From: Histomonas meleagridis
Taxonomy: Eukaryota > Parabasalia > Tritrichomonadida > Dientamoebidae
DNA: 64,000 bases
Direction: 5' to 3'
Assembly: GCA_020186115.1 (NCBI GenBank)
Contig: WSYJ01000186.1
Location: forward strand, 3,021,501 to 3,085,500
This document shows, one piece after another, positions 38,986-48,528 of the stretch. Position 1 is the stretch's first letter, and each line of letters opens with the position of its first letter. Under the pieces are notes generated by a model, which saw only the letters and a list, made by a program, of their open reading frames with translations, made no database searches and was not told the DNA's origin. Both the position numbers and the translations under genes were made by a program.

Positions 38986-39885
38986 ATGGAGACAAACGCA
39001 TCTGCTGATTGTTTTTCTGGCACATGTGGAGAAACTTTAACTTACTCATTCAAGCAAAAATTAGGTGTTCTTACTATTTCTGGAAAAGGAAATATGAATC
39101 ATTATTCAAGGATAAATAAAACACCATGGGATTCCTTTAAAGGGAATATAAATGTTGTTATTATAGAAAATGGAGTTGCTTCAATTGGCGCAAGGGCATT
39201 TGACAATTGCAAAAGTTTAACTTCTCTTACTATTCCTAATAGCTTGACTTCCATTGGTGCCTTTGCATTTTGTTACTGCACAAAAATAACATCGATACGC
39301 ATACCATTTAGTGTGGATAATATTGGAGATGGAGCTTTTTCTCATTGTTATAGCTTGACTACTATAGAAATTGACAAAAACAACACAAAGTATAAATTTA
39401 CAGATGGTGCTCTATTATATTTTACTCAATTCCAGATTGATAAGAAAACATTTTCTGAAATTAGTTTACACACATATCTAGTTACAAACAAAGAACATAG
39501 TTATACCATTCCACCTGGTGTAACTTGTATTAGAAATTGGGCTTTTGATAGTAATAAAAATTTAATTTCCTTAATCTTCAAATGCATTCCATCAAAAAAT
39601 TCTTTTGACTCAAGAGAGGTGTCAATTGGAGAGAAAGCGTTTAGCAAATGCGAAAACTTATCCAACGTAGCTATAAGCTATGGTACGAGTAATGCAGATG
39701 CGGATGCAAAAACAGAGGAATTCGGCATTCTGTTTGATGATTGCTCCAAGCTGCGAAAGGTTTTGATGTCGAACCCATTTACGGTAATATCGGAGTATGG
39801 GATGATCCGAATAATATTTGCTGATAAGGAAGAAATCGTTGACCCAAAAAGATTTGTCTACACGGCAGATGACTTTGTTTTCTAA
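38986..39885 (+). CDS. BspA-like leucine-rich-repeat protein of bacterial type
   Basis: The first ATG gives 299 residues; the frame extends 19 codons further only from TTG. Unlike the other BspA genes here it begins with the module common in bacterial BspA proteins: SGTCGETLTYSFKQKLGVLTISGKGNM, then PWDSF and VVIIENGVASIGARAF. About five BspA repeats follow (for example LTSLTIPNSLTSIGAFAFCYC), with an irregular insert, and more repeats to residue 270. There is no signal peptide, transmembrane helix, Ser/Thr stalk or Tyr-rich segment, so it is predicted soluble. This suggests separate, bacterial-like ancestry, possibly by lateral transfer. It may be cytosolic, or a truncated copy lacking its secretion signal. 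The stop is TAAA. Confidence 0.8.
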   Translation: METNASADCFSGTCGETLTYSFKQKLGVLTISGKGNMNHYSRINKTPWDSFKGNINVVIIENGVASIGARAFDNCKSLTSLTIPNSLTSIGAFAFCYCTKITSIRIPFSVDNIGDGAFSHCYSLTTIEIDKNNTKYKFTDGALLYFTQFQIDKKTFSEISLHTYLVTNKEHSYTIPPGVTCIRNWAFDSNKNLISLIFKCIPSKNSFDSREVSIGEKAFSKCENLSNVAISYGTSNADADAKTEEFGILFDDCSKLRKVLMSNPFTVISEYGMIRIIFADKEEIVDPKRFVYTADDFVF

Positions 39886-40138
39886 AGTAGCGATAAAATT
39901 TATTTTAATTTTTGTTCTTTTAGAATGTGAATTTTTTATTGTAATAAAATTTGAAATGTAAACATGAAAAGAATTTTTAATATTAAATCATTTGTTAAAT
40001 GAATGATATTCTCCATAAAAATTGATGAAGAAAATATTTATTGTTACAAAATAACTTTCTATTTCTTTTTCACCCATTATCACATAATATTTACAATATT
40101 TTATAATCAAATTAAATAATTTAATTTATTAATTCATT

Positions 40139-41053
40139 TCATGCAAAGTAATTTGGCGTTGCCTGTTCAGGTATTACACGTTGACTATCAGGCACTGCCT
40201 TAAATATGACAAATTCTCTATTAAAGTTCTCATCAATCTTAAGAACTGATGCATCGTTTCCGGATCTGTACATGTAATTTGGCGCCGACCAAACTGTCAC
40301 CAGTTGCTCCTCGCCGAAAAGATATTGGTAACCTTTCATCGCGAGCTGGTGCGCCCTACAAATCAGGTCTATTTTGTTATTGTGGCAAAATTCGTGCGTT
40401 GGATCAGGACCAAAGAGCCATCCTGCGCCCCGAGTGCTGATTGCCCAACCGTCAATATCTTCAGGATCGCTCCATGTAAGGTCAGCAAATGGCCCAGTGT
40501 TAGGGATTTCTCCTTGGCGATCTATTAATGGGATTTGATCAATAAGTTTGATTTCTGGTGATAAGCCACCATGAACACAAAAAATCTTGTTGGAAATAAC
40601 AGCGCCAATTGGCAAGAGGTCAAACACTTCGTTGCAGACACGCCAAAGACCAGCATGACCATAATGTTGGAAAAATTCTTCATAAAAACCATACTGCTGA
40701 TTAACTTGTCGGCACTCATGGTTACCACGAAGTAAGTATATGCGGTCAGGATAAAGGACTTTGAGAGAGCCAAGATAAGCAAAAGTTTCAATGGAAAAAT
40801 AACCTCGATCTACATAATCACCGAGAAAGAGATATTTGTTATTATCAATCCCGCCAGAAACCTTGAACAGTTCAAAAAGATCATAAAGTTGTCCATGAAT
40901 ATCACCACATATTGTTATTGGTACTGAAAGTGGATGCATTGTTCCTTCTTGATAAAGAATTTCTTTAAGAAGCTCAAACAATGTGCTCAACTGTTCTTCG
41001 CTTAATTTATTTCCACTCTCTATTATTTTGATCCATTCTTCAGGTTCAGACAT
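40139..41053 (-). CDS. PP2A-group Ser/Thr phosphatase catalytic subunit (PP6/Sit4-like)
   Basis: The 304-residue protein has the metal-binding and catalytic motifs GDIHGQ, GDYVDRG, RGNHE, the WSDPED segment, and SAPNYMYRSGN near the end. The C-terminal stretch FKAVPDSQRVIPEQ matches PP6/Sit4 better than PP2A or PP4. The last residues are TPNYFA, whereas PP2A, PP4 and PP6 end in YFL, whose terminal Leu is carboxyl-methylated to control subunit binding. Here it is Ala. The ATG at 41053 is used; 24 more codons upstream open only from TTG and do not match the family. PP6-type enzymes act in cell-cycle and TOR signalling, which is inferred here. Confidence 0.93.
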   Translation of the reverse strand: MSEPEEWIKIIESGNKLSEEQLSTLFELLKEILYQEGTMHPLSVPITICGDIHGQLYDLFELFKVSGGIDNNKYLFLGDYVDRGYFSIETFAYLGSLKVLYPDRIYLLRGNHECRQVNQQYGFYEEFFQHYGHAGLWRVCNEVFDLLPIGAVISNKIFCVHGGLSPEIKLIDQIPLIDRQGEIPNTGPFADLTWSDPEDIDGWAISTRGAGWLFGPDPTHEFCHNNKIDLICRAHQLAMKGYQYLFGEEQLVTVWSAPNYMYRSGNDASVLKIDENFNREFVIFKAVPDSQRVIPEQATPNYFA

Positions 41054-41349
41054 TTTTCCAGAAAAAAATTCAAAATTTGAAAGAAAAATTTCTTGCCAAA
41101 ATTGTTTTTTCCTTTTCTTAGTCAAAAATACTAATAAAATAAGGTTTTAATCTATTTGTAAAGTTACGCTGAATATAGAGAGTTTCTTAAATTTAGAAAA
41201 AATTGATTTTAGAAATATTAAATTTATCGATAAATTATTTATCAATTACATAATCCAAACTTATTTACCCATAACCTAATTCTTATTAAGAATTTCATAT
41301 AAAAACAATTTTTTCATTAAATCATTTGGAGTTCAAAATTGAGTTTTAT

Positions 41350-41952
41350 TTAGGCAAAACCACCCATTAACTGTTCAATTTGACCCTCATCTTCATCGGC
41401 TTGCATTGTTTGTGGTGTTTCAGTTGTTGTATCAAGTGTAGTTTCTTCACCCTCATTCATAAGAGCAGCAAGTTCATCGTCAAGTTCATCTTCATCCATT
41501 TCAGGACCTATTGTGCGTGTCATAGCAGATGTGATTTCATCCATATCAGCTTGCATATCTTCATAATCTGCAAGAACATCATCAATTTTATCGATATCGA
41601 CGTTTCCGAATTGTTGTTTCATTGTTTCTGCGTTTTGACGGTATGTAGCGAAAACATTAGCTGTTGTTTGAACTTCTTGGATTTTCATCTTTTGTTGTTC
41701 AAGGTTAAAAGCCATAGCAGACATGTTATCACGGCTTTTTTCAATAAGTTTCTTACGCTTCATGCATTCCATGGCCCTCTTCTTGTTACCTTTCTTCATA
41801 AATTCTCTTGCCTTTTTTTCTTCCATAAGAATTTGTTTATCGTAGTATTCTTCCTTCTTACGAAGATCTTCGATAGTTTTGCTGATGTTTTCGGACTGTT
41901 CTTGTGGGGTTGGTGCGGCTGGTTTCTTCTTCTTACCAAAGAGCCAAGACAT
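41350..41952 (-). CDS. VPS32: ESCRT-III subunit Snf7/CHMP4 (Vps32)
   Basis: The 200-residue protein begins MSWLFGKKKK, the amphipathic membrane-inserting N terminus of Snf7/CHMP4. The basic helical core (about 20-110) contains KKGNKKRAMECMKRKKLIE. After about residue 120 come acidic autoinhibitory helices, and the C terminus (EDEGQIEQLMGGFA) may hold the Vps4/Alix-binding segment. It polymerises on membranes for multivesicular-body sorting and abscission. The Met at 41952 is used because MSWLFGKKK matches the family start. An initiator-like TCATTT and CAAAACCG (41970-41977 plus strand) lie just upstream. The stop is TAAA. Confidence 0.92.
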   Translation of the reverse strand: MSWLFGKKKKPAAPTPQEQSENISKTIEDLRKKEEYYDKQILMEEKKAREFMKKGNKKRAMECMKRKKLIEKSRDNMSAMAFNLEQQKMKIQEVQTTANVFATYRQNAETMKQQFGNVDIDKIDDVLADYEDMQADMDEITSAMTRTIGPEMDEDELDDELAALMNEGEETTLDTTTETPQTMQADEDEGQIEQLMGGFA

Positions 41953-42163
41953 TTTAACCAAATGATCGGCGGTTTTGACAAAATTTCAAACAAATATTGA
42001 TTAAAACCGCAACCATCAAAACACTACGGTTTGAGAACTTTTTCAATGTTAAAAGCAGTTGACGGAAAAAAATCACCGATTTATCATAAAAAGTACTCGT
42101 AAGTTAACGACACTTTTTGTGGAACGTTTATTAACGGCCTTTATTTTTTAGATTTGTTTTTTG
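41953..42163. promoter_or_regulatory. Short divergent promoter region of Snf7 and the exportin-like gene
   Basis: CGGTTTTG at 41970-41977 and TAAAACCGC near 42002-42010 lie on the Snf7 side. TTAACGGCCT at 42131-42140, 24 bases before the exportin ATG, lies on the other side. The 211 bp must hold both promoters. Confidence 0.45.
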
Positions 42164-44686
42164 ATGGAAGCTCAAATCCAAGAATTTGAGCAATTAGTTT
42201 CGATTATAACTACGAATCAAAACATGTTTACAATTGATCAACTAAATCAAGCAAATACACAATTATTTCAAATTCAACATACTTTTGATGGACTTATTTT
42301 TTGTATCTCAAATTTTCATAATTTTAGGAATACTCAAACACTGATCATAGTGTTATTAGTTATTGATGATTGGATTCGTAATAATTACGATCAACAATTA
42401 ACACCAGAAATAATTACACAAATTCATAACATATTATTTTCAATTTCAATTCCACTAACTGAAATACACCCTGTCTTATTTTCAACAACTCTTACAAAAG
42501 TACAACTTAGTTTTATGGTTGCAACATATCCTGATATTTGGCCAGATTTTTGGCCAAGCCTTCTTAAACTTCCTCAATCACTTGTCTTCCAGTTTGTATC
42601 CTCTTTTTCAAAACTTGGTACAGAAAATTTGGAAGCATTCCAAAGAATAATTTTGACGATGACAATTGATGGTTCCGAATCTCTTATTGTTCAGTATGCT
42701 TTGGATGCATTTCATAGTAATTCCGAAATGGCCTTTAGTATTTTGCTTAATATGATAGGTTTTATTAATCCTTTACCAATAATTCAAAGTGATGTTATGA
42801 ACATTATTTTTCAAGGTCTTTATAAACCTGACACATCACGTGATTGCATCAGTATTATTTCCATGCTTATTCAACAAGAAATTTCACCTGATGATGTCAA
42901 TCGAATATTGAGTTGTATTAATTTTTCTGAAGTTGTTTCAACAGCAATTGCAGATAGTCCTATTGATACTTTATGTGATCTTGGTTCTTTAATTTCCACT
43001 GCAGGTAATCGAGCACCGTCTGATCAAATCTATCAAATAGCAATTGATTCATTTCTTGCACATCCAAATCCACTTGTATCAGAATCTGTGCTTACTCTCC
43101 TTAGTAATTATGCTGAAGTGAGTCCTCCTAAAGCAGCTGACCTTATTCCTAAGGCGTTCTTACGCCTTTCACATCATTTTGAGAGCGAAACCGATTTAAT
43201 TGAAATTGATCACTTCACCAGTGAAATCCTCAAGCTTTTGGTCAAATGCGCCAAAACTAATCCCGAAGTATTTACACAGTTTCTTATACAGGCATTTACC
43301 CCTGGTGCTAATTGTAGTCTTTATCTTTATACATCTATCTTTCATGTTTTAACTGATCTTCATCGAGATTTTCTAAACAATACTTATCCACCTGAAATTA
43401 TCATGTCTAATATAGTACCATTTGGAATCCAAGCACTCGTTTTATGTCAACCACAAATCTCACGTGATCATTATTTAGCACTTACATCATTTATTGAATT
43501 TTTCATTCGACGTCAACAAGCCATTATCGGGCCAGAATTATATCAAAAGGTATTTGATACATTATGCTATTATTGTATTTTTGATATGAATGATTTTGAG
43601 AATGAAAAATTTGTTGATCTATTAAACAAATTCATCGATATTCGACAATTTTCAACCATAGCTGTCAGCACCGAAATCATTTTTAGCTTCATTAAGTCCA
43701 AAAACACGTCGTTATATCCAATCAGTGCCAAACTTCTTAAGTATATACCACAGAACGATAGAGTTGTCATACTCAAAAACGTATTTGAGTGCTTTACACA
43801 GATATTTTCAGAGGTTGATAACAAGCAAAAGTTTATGTTATCATTTTTACAATTTCTTCGTGAATATAAGAGTACAAATGTTGAAGACTCCAATGTATTA
43901 ATACAATTTTATCAAAATATCTTTGGCCTTGTTAGTACTTCAGATGAATTATTATCAGTTTTAATTGATTCCATTTATAAATCATTAGGACCATTTGGCT
44001 TTGAATTATTTATTGAATGTTCTAAACATGCGAATGGTATGGAATCGATTTCGTCAGTATTTAAGACATCTAATTTATATTATTTATCAAAGGAAATACC
44101 GAATGATAATAATTGGATCCAATTAATAATGAATGATTTAATACCTAAAGCGAATGCATATATCCAACAAATTAATGAATGGTATGAAGCATCGGAAGAA
44201 GTTAAAGAAGCGAAATCGATCATCATTAACTTATTTGAGTTCTCAACATCGATATGTAACATATTAAATATCGAAACTTTAACATTTTTGTTAAACTTCA
44301 TCGGTACAATAATTACAAAACTGATACAAATACCTGAAACAATTTCATACATATTCGCTTTCATATGCGCATTACCAAATAATTTGTTCAATGATTCGAA
44401 CTTCATACAAAATGTGCTCAACTTGACTTTCGGAGTGATAACTTGCGATTTGTTCGACGGAAGAGTGCCCAAGTGGCGCCTGGCGTGCGAGAAAATAGGA
44501 GCGCTGCATCGGAAGGTGGCGCAGGCAAACGCGCAGGAGCTGCACAAGTGCTTGGCGCAGGTGATGGGAAACAGCGATATGATCCCAAAGTACTTCAACG
44601 AGGTGCTGCCGTTGGAGCCAACAAGCGCTGCAAAAATTTACGGAGAATTCTTCCAAATACTGAACGAAATGGCACACGCGCAGTGA
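42164..44686 (+). CDS. Exportin-like karyopherin (HEAT-type)
   Basis: The 840-residue protein is built of helical repeats. The N-terminal part (about 1-125), with QIQHTFDGLIFCISNFHNFRNTQ and TLTKVQLSFMVATYPDIWPDFWPSLL, fits the Xpo1-type N-terminal region, where the WPDFW-like motif is characteristic of exportins. It resembles exportin-T/exportin-5 type export receptors more than importin-beta, but the cargo cannot be read from sequence. The ATG at 42164 is used. The last 240 bp are strongly GC-rich (third-position GC 32 of 41 codons by hand at 44459-44581), unlike the rest of the gene. It is followed by a 50-bp tandem array. Confidence 0.72.
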   Translation: MEAQIQEFEQLVSIITTNQNMFTIDQLNQANTQLFQIQHTFDGLIFCISNFHNFRNTQTLIIVLLVIDDWIRNNYDQQLTPEIITQIHNILFSISIPLTEIHPVLFSTTLTKVQLSFMVATYPDIWPDFWPSLLKLPQSLVFQFVSSFSKLGTENLEAFQRIILTMTIDGSESLIVQYALDAFHSNSEMAFSILLNMIGFINPLPIIQSDVMNIIFQGLYKPDTSRDCISIISMLIQQEISPDDVNRILSCINFSEVVSTAIADSPIDTLCDLGSLISTAGNRAPSDQIYQIAIDSFLAHPNPLVSESVLTLLSNYAEVSPPKAADLIPKAFLRLSHHFESETDLIEIDHFTSEILKLLVKCAKTNPEVFTQFLIQAFTPGANCSLYLYTSIFHVLTDLHRDFLNNTYPPEIIMSNIVPFGIQALVLCQPQISRDHYLALTSFIEFFIRRQQAIIGPELYQKVFDTLCYYCIFDMNDFENEKFVDLLNKFIDIRQFSTIAVSTEIIFSFIKSKNTSLYPISAKLLKYIPQNDRVVILKNVFECFTQIFSEVDNKQKFMLSFLQFLREYKSTNVEDSNVLIQFYQNIFGLVSTSDELLSVLIDSIYKSLGPFGFELFIECSKHANGMESISSVFKTSNLYYLSKEIPNDNNWIQLIMNDLIPKANAYIQQINEWYEASEEVKEAKSIIINLFEFSTSICNILNIETLTFLLNFIGTIITKLIQIPETISYIFAFICALPNNLFNDSNFIQNVLNLTFGVITCDLFDGRVPKWRLACEKIGALHRKVAQANAQELHKCLAQVMGNSDMIPKYFNEVLPLEPTSAAKIYGEFFQILNEMAHAQ

Positions 44687-44757
44687 ACTATGGGACGAGA
44701 AATAAATAAATGATATGTGTGAAGAACGTTTTGCAGTGAAGGAAATGTTTAAACATT

Positions 44758-45070
44758 TGAATTATTGTGTTGATAAGTGTTATATATGAAGTGAATGAAT
44801 AATGAAATGAATTATTGTGTTGATAAGTGTTATATATGAAGTGAATGAATAATGAAATGAATTATTGTGTTGATAAGTGTTATATATAAAGTGAATCAAT
44901 AATGAAATGAATTATTGTGTTGATAAGTGTTATATATAAAGTGAATCAATAATGAAATGAATTATTGTGTTGATAAGTGTTATATATAAAGTGAATGAAT
45001 AATGAAATGAATTATTGTGTTGATAAGTGTTATATATGAAGTGAATGAATAATGAAATGAATTATTGTGT
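44758..45070. repeat. Six-copy tandem array, 50-bp unit
   Basis: The unit beginning ATTATTGTGTTGATAAGTGT recurs at 44761, 44811, 44861, 44911, 44961 and 45011. A seventh copy breaks off at 45071. Copies differ at two sites (GAAGTGAATG versus AAAGTGAATC), in the order a, a, b, b, mixed, a, which shows unit-by-unit turnover. It lies in the 3' flank of the exportin-like gene. Confidence 0.95.
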
Positions 45071-45463
45071 GGTGTTTAGTGATATCTTTTATTGAGTGAA
45101 TCATACGAGAAAATGTTTTGTTATGGTATTAAAGCTATAAAATTAAAGTAAATGAATAATGAAATGTTTTCCTTTGATGTTTATAACATATTTCACTACT
45201 CTTGTACTATTTTTGATAATTCTTTAAATCATTGTGAATCTTTCAACTATAACCATTTTTATTACAGAAACTTGAATATTTTTTTTTACGACTTTATACA
45301 ATCTTAATGATTATTCTCAAAAATTATAAAACATATGAATACCTCATTAAAAACATAACAAATTATTTACAATATTTTAATTAAAAAAAAATTAATTTTT
45401 TAATTTATATTTACAAACAATAATATAAGATATCACCAAAATATCTTTTTTTAAATACAAACA
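45071..45463. other. AT-rich 3' flank after the tandem array
   Basis: No gene, and no element that I can support, before the 3' end of the minus-strand coiled-coil gene. Confidence 0.4.
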
Positions 45464-46711
45464 TCATTTTTTGGTATTTGTGAAATCTTTTTGTGTGCAA
45501 TTATTTTGTAAATCGGATTTCTCTCTCATAATGTTTCGTAACCTTTCGTTCTCCTGTTGCAAACCTGAAATGGTATCATTTAATTTTGATTTGGCTCTTT
45601 CTTGCTGTTTAATAACTTCATTAAGCTCTTGTATATGTTGCTGATTTTCCAGTATTTTATTACTAGATTCAATGATTTCTTGTTTTTTGATTTCAATTTC
45701 ACTTTGTATATTTTTTATTTTGCGAATAATATGAGATTCAACATTATTTTCTAGAGAAATAATTTTGTTCTTATGCTCTTCCTTTAATGCTTGCACAATA
45801 GCATTATGTAGTTTCTTGCTTTTTTTCATTTGCTTTTTCATTTTTTCTATTTCACTATTTGATTGTTCAATTTGAAGCTTCATGTTTTCTGTAATTGAAA
45901 TAAATTCTTTAATCTTTTCTTTAAGTTGATGATTTTGTGATTTTAATTCCTTAACCTCACCAATTTTTGCTTGAATTGCTTTTTCTTTCTGTTGAATTTC
46001 ATCATTTTGTTTCTCATTAATAAGTATCAAATCATCAAAATTTTTCAATTGGTTTTTTTCATTTGTCTTTCGATTTTCATGTTGACATTTTGTTGAATCA
46101 TTATTAGTTTCTTTAATATGCGCTTTAAGATGCTTTATTTTCTTTTTGGATTGAACAAGAAAAAAACATAATTGTTTATTATGCGCAATTGATGATTTAA
46201 GTTTTGATCGAAGTTTATTAATATGCTTTTGATTTAATGCTTGTGCATCTTCAAGTTCTTTAATTTTATCGCTAGACTCTGTTATTTCGTTTTCTAACAT
46301 TTGAATTTTGGATTGAAGTGATTGGGTAACATCTTTGAAATGGGATTTTGAATTTGCAAATTTATTTACTTGAGATAAAATTAAATCTAAAACGTCCTGA
46401 AAAGTTGTCACAGATGACTTAGTGATTTTGTTTATTCCTGCAAAAAAATCATTTAAATTTTGTTCATTTTTCGAAATTAATTTTCTTTCTTTGAGGATTT
46501 CATTTCGAAGAGAAAGATTAATAGACATTTCTGACTTAAATAAATTGAAAAGAGTTTCCAAGGTGGTAAATGTATTAGTATTATTTAAATTTTGTCTTTG
46601 ATTAATTATATATGCTTCTATAGACTTGGCTTCTTCAATAATTTTTTGCTGTATTTGTGGAGATTCCCAATATGTTTCCTCTTTTTTGGGGATTTTTTTT
46701 TCCTTTTTCAT
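45464..46711 (-). CDS. Coiled-coil protein, unknown function
   Basis: This 415-residue protein is almost wholly helical and rich in Lys, Glu, Gln, Asn and Ile. A Lys-rich start (MKKEKKIPKKEETYWES) is followed by an N-terminal helical part (20-110) and then continuous heptads from about 110 to 405. No membrane segment and no recognised motif. A cytoskeletal or trafficking scaffold is possible. The start is firm, since stops occur shortly upstream. GTTAACGTC about 10 bases before the ATG resembles a Myb core. It is divergent from the next gene. Confidence 0.75.
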   Translation of the reverse strand: MKKEKKIPKKEETYWESPQIQQKIIEEAKSIEAYIINQRQNLNNTNTFTTLETLFNLFKSEMSINLSLRNEILKERKLISKNEQNLNDFFAGINKITKSSVTTFQDVLDLILSQVNKFANSKSHFKDVTQSLQSKIQMLENEITESSDKIKELEDAQALNQKHINKLRSKLKSSIAHNKQLCFFLVQSKKKIKHLKAHIKETNNDSTKCQHENRKTNEKNQLKNFDDLILINEKQNDEIQQKEKAIQAKIGEVKELKSQNHQLKEKIKEFISITENMKLQIEQSNSEIEKMKKQMKKSKKLHNAIVQALKEEHKNKIISLENNVESHIIRKIKNIQSEIEIKKQEIIESSNKILENQQHIQELNEVIKQQERAKSKLNDTISGLQQENERLRNIMREKSDLQNNCTQKDFTNTKK

Positions 46712-46981
46712 GTATTTTTTGTTAACGTCTTTGTATCGTTTTGAGGTAAAAAATGAAAAATTAAATTAGAATTTACGAGTATTTTAGAATCTATTGCTTA
46801 ACACATATTTTCACATGTTCTAAGCCTATATGATTTTGTATATGCTGGATCATAAAAGGAGATAAATTTGATACAAACCTCAATGTTAATTAAAGTAGAA
46901 AAAGTTTTACTAAAGTTATCACTAACTGTTTGCCTGATGTTTGATTGAGATTTGGTTGACATTTCTTGGATTTCTTATTTC

Positions 46982-47533
46982 ATGAAGTATTTTTTAAACG
47001 TACATCGTATCTTTGGGTGTTTTTTTTCGATGATTAAACAAGAGAAAGTTAATAAAAACACTCAAGAACCTACTCAGAATAAAGGGCTTATACAGCAAGA
47101 AGATAAAGATCCTATTATGTATATATTAAATAATTCACAAAATTTTACCCAAGATTCATTTTCAAAAACAGAGGAATATTCATCTCAAAAAACATCAGAG
47201 ACACTCGAAGCACCACCTTTATCAACAGAATCACGAACTCAATATCGAATAGATATTGTTTCACGACGTCTCTCGAGTTTTGCAAAAGAAATTAAAGACA
47301 CAGAAAGTGAAAGTGATGAATTTTATCAAACTGTGTATTCTATTTATATATTTTTAGGTCAAAAAAGATCATTTCTATCAATTTTGAATGCAATTCATCT
47401 TTCTGCAGGAAATGTTAAAGAAGCAATAAAGCTACTTGTGTCATCAAATCCGATTCCTGAATCAACAAATTTCCACTTCAAAAATATAAATGCAGAAAAA
47501 AATGTACTCAAACGATATTTTTCATATGAATAA
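46982..47533 (+). CDS. Unknown protein with a small UBA-like C-terminal domain
   Basis: From the first ATG the product is 183 residues. The Met at 47030 (MIKQEKVNK) would give 167 and removes a hydrophobic N-terminal stretch (YFLNVHRIFGCFF) that looks like untranslated sequence or a short anchor. The middle is Ser/Thr/Gln rich and probably disordered. Residues about 120-165 form compact helices (FLGQKRSFLSILNAIHLSAG, then NVKEAIKLLVSS), which resembles a UBA-type three-helix fold in the pattern AGNVKEAIKLL. I give that low weight. Its 3' end faces the gene at 47613. The stop is TAAA. Confidence 0.5.
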   Translation: MKYFLNVHRIFGCFFSMIKQEKVNKNTQEPTQNKGLIQQEDKDPIMYILNNSQNFTQDSFSKTEEYSSQKTSETLEAPPLSTESRTQYRIDIVSRRLSSFAKEIKDTESESDEFYQTVYSIYIFLGQKRSFLSILNAIHLSAGNVKEAIKLLVSSNPIPESTNFHFKNINAEKNVLKRYFSYE

Positions 47534-47612
47534 ATGTTTAAATTTTTATCAAACATTTCATTAAAAAAAATGATTTTTTTTAGGTATAACAACAATTCTA
47601 TAATATAAAATT

Positions 47613-48224
47613 TTATTCATCAGTCACAAAAATCCATGATTTCTCACCGCGCTGTACCCTTTCTTCTGGAATTAAGCTTTGATAATAAATACCAAAGTCT
47701 GGAGGAATGGCAGTACTTGGTGGTAAATTAAATATCTCAACAGTTTTAAAATCTCCTTTTAGCATTTCCTTGGCTTGGTTTTCACCAAATTCATGTATTG
47801 ATGGCATTTGAACATGTGACAAAAGAGATAGCAAATTATTAGCTGAATTATCATGAGGAATTGCATATAATGTCCAATAATTTAAATCATCTTCAGTAAA
47901 TATTTGAAGCAGTACTGACCTAAGGGAGTCTGGGATCGGAATTGCCCTAAAGTTATCCTTTTCAATTTTTGCAATGAATTCTTGTGGTGTTACAGAAAGC
48001 AAAAAAGCAAACTTTTCGCATTCTATTAGTAGGTGCTCTCGAAAATAAAAAATTCCGAGTTGTTTGAATAATTTCCACCATCCTTTTTGAATTTGAATTA
48101 GCTCACCAAAAACTTGTGTAAACACGTTTTCTGTAGAACCCCATTCGCACCTTGGCCTAAGAAACATTCTTCCAAGAACAGACTTAAGAAATTCTTCTGC
48201 TTTCTCTACATCTTTGATTGCCAT
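47613..48224 (-). CDS. Conserved-looking hypothetical protein, 203 residues
   Basis: A globular, soluble-looking protein with mixed helices and strands and many aromatic residues (GWWKLFKQLGIFYFREH; NYWTLYAIP). The end reads EERVQRGEKSWIFVTDE. No family recognised. It shares a 103-bp divergent promoter with the small basic protein at 48328. The ATG is firm and the stop is TAAA. Confidence 0.65.
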   Translation of the reverse strand: MAIKDVEKAEEFLKSVLGRMFLRPRCEWGSTENVFTQVFGELIQIQKGWWKLFKQLGIFYFREHLLIECEKFAFLLSVTPQEFIAKIEKDNFRAIPIPDSLRSVLLQIFTEDDLNYWTLYAIPHDNSANNLLSLLSHVQMPSIHEFGENQAKEMLKGDFKTVEIFNLPPSTAIPPDFGIYYQSLIPEERVQRGEKSWIFVTDE

Positions 48225-48327
48225 TTTCCCATAAGTTCAGATGTTTATTTAGCACTTTTTAGTAAATGTTTTTTTTTGAAAAACTTTTTGCGGTTTTGAT
48301 AATTGATTAGCAAAAGAGAATTTAAAA
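48225..48327. promoter_or_regulatory. 103-bp divergent promoter
   Basis: GCGGTTTTGATAATTG at 48290-48305, 22 nt before the ATG at 48328. The same CGGTTTTG core is used before ribosomal-protein genes. The region must serve both flanking genes. Confidence 0.45.
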
Positions 48328-48528
48328 ATGAATGTGCCAAGCCAGAAAGAACTCTTACAGCTCTTTGATCAGCAACAACACGATCACCCCATTGGTAGCA
48401 TAGCTTCTAGGTTTGTGGAACAGGCACTAAAGAAGCATCCACCTGTTGAAAAAAAGCAAAAGAAAAGAAGAAGTACAAAACATCACCCACAAGAATCTGT
48501 ACTTCCAGATGCAACACCAACTCCTTGA
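48328..48528 (+). CDS. Small basic protein, unknown function
   Basis: The protein has 66 residues. A helical N-terminal half (QKELLQLFDQQ ... IASRFVEQALKKH) is followed by a strongly basic segment (KKQKKRRSTKHH) that could be a nuclear localisation or nucleic-acid-binding stretch, and a Pro/Thr-rich end. It has its own ATG and a promoter-like CGGTTTTG upstream, which argues for a real short gene. No family recognised. Confidence 0.5.
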   Translation: MNVPSQKELLQLFDQQQHDHPIGSIASRFVEQALKKHPPVEKKQKKRRSTKHHPQESVLPDATPTP

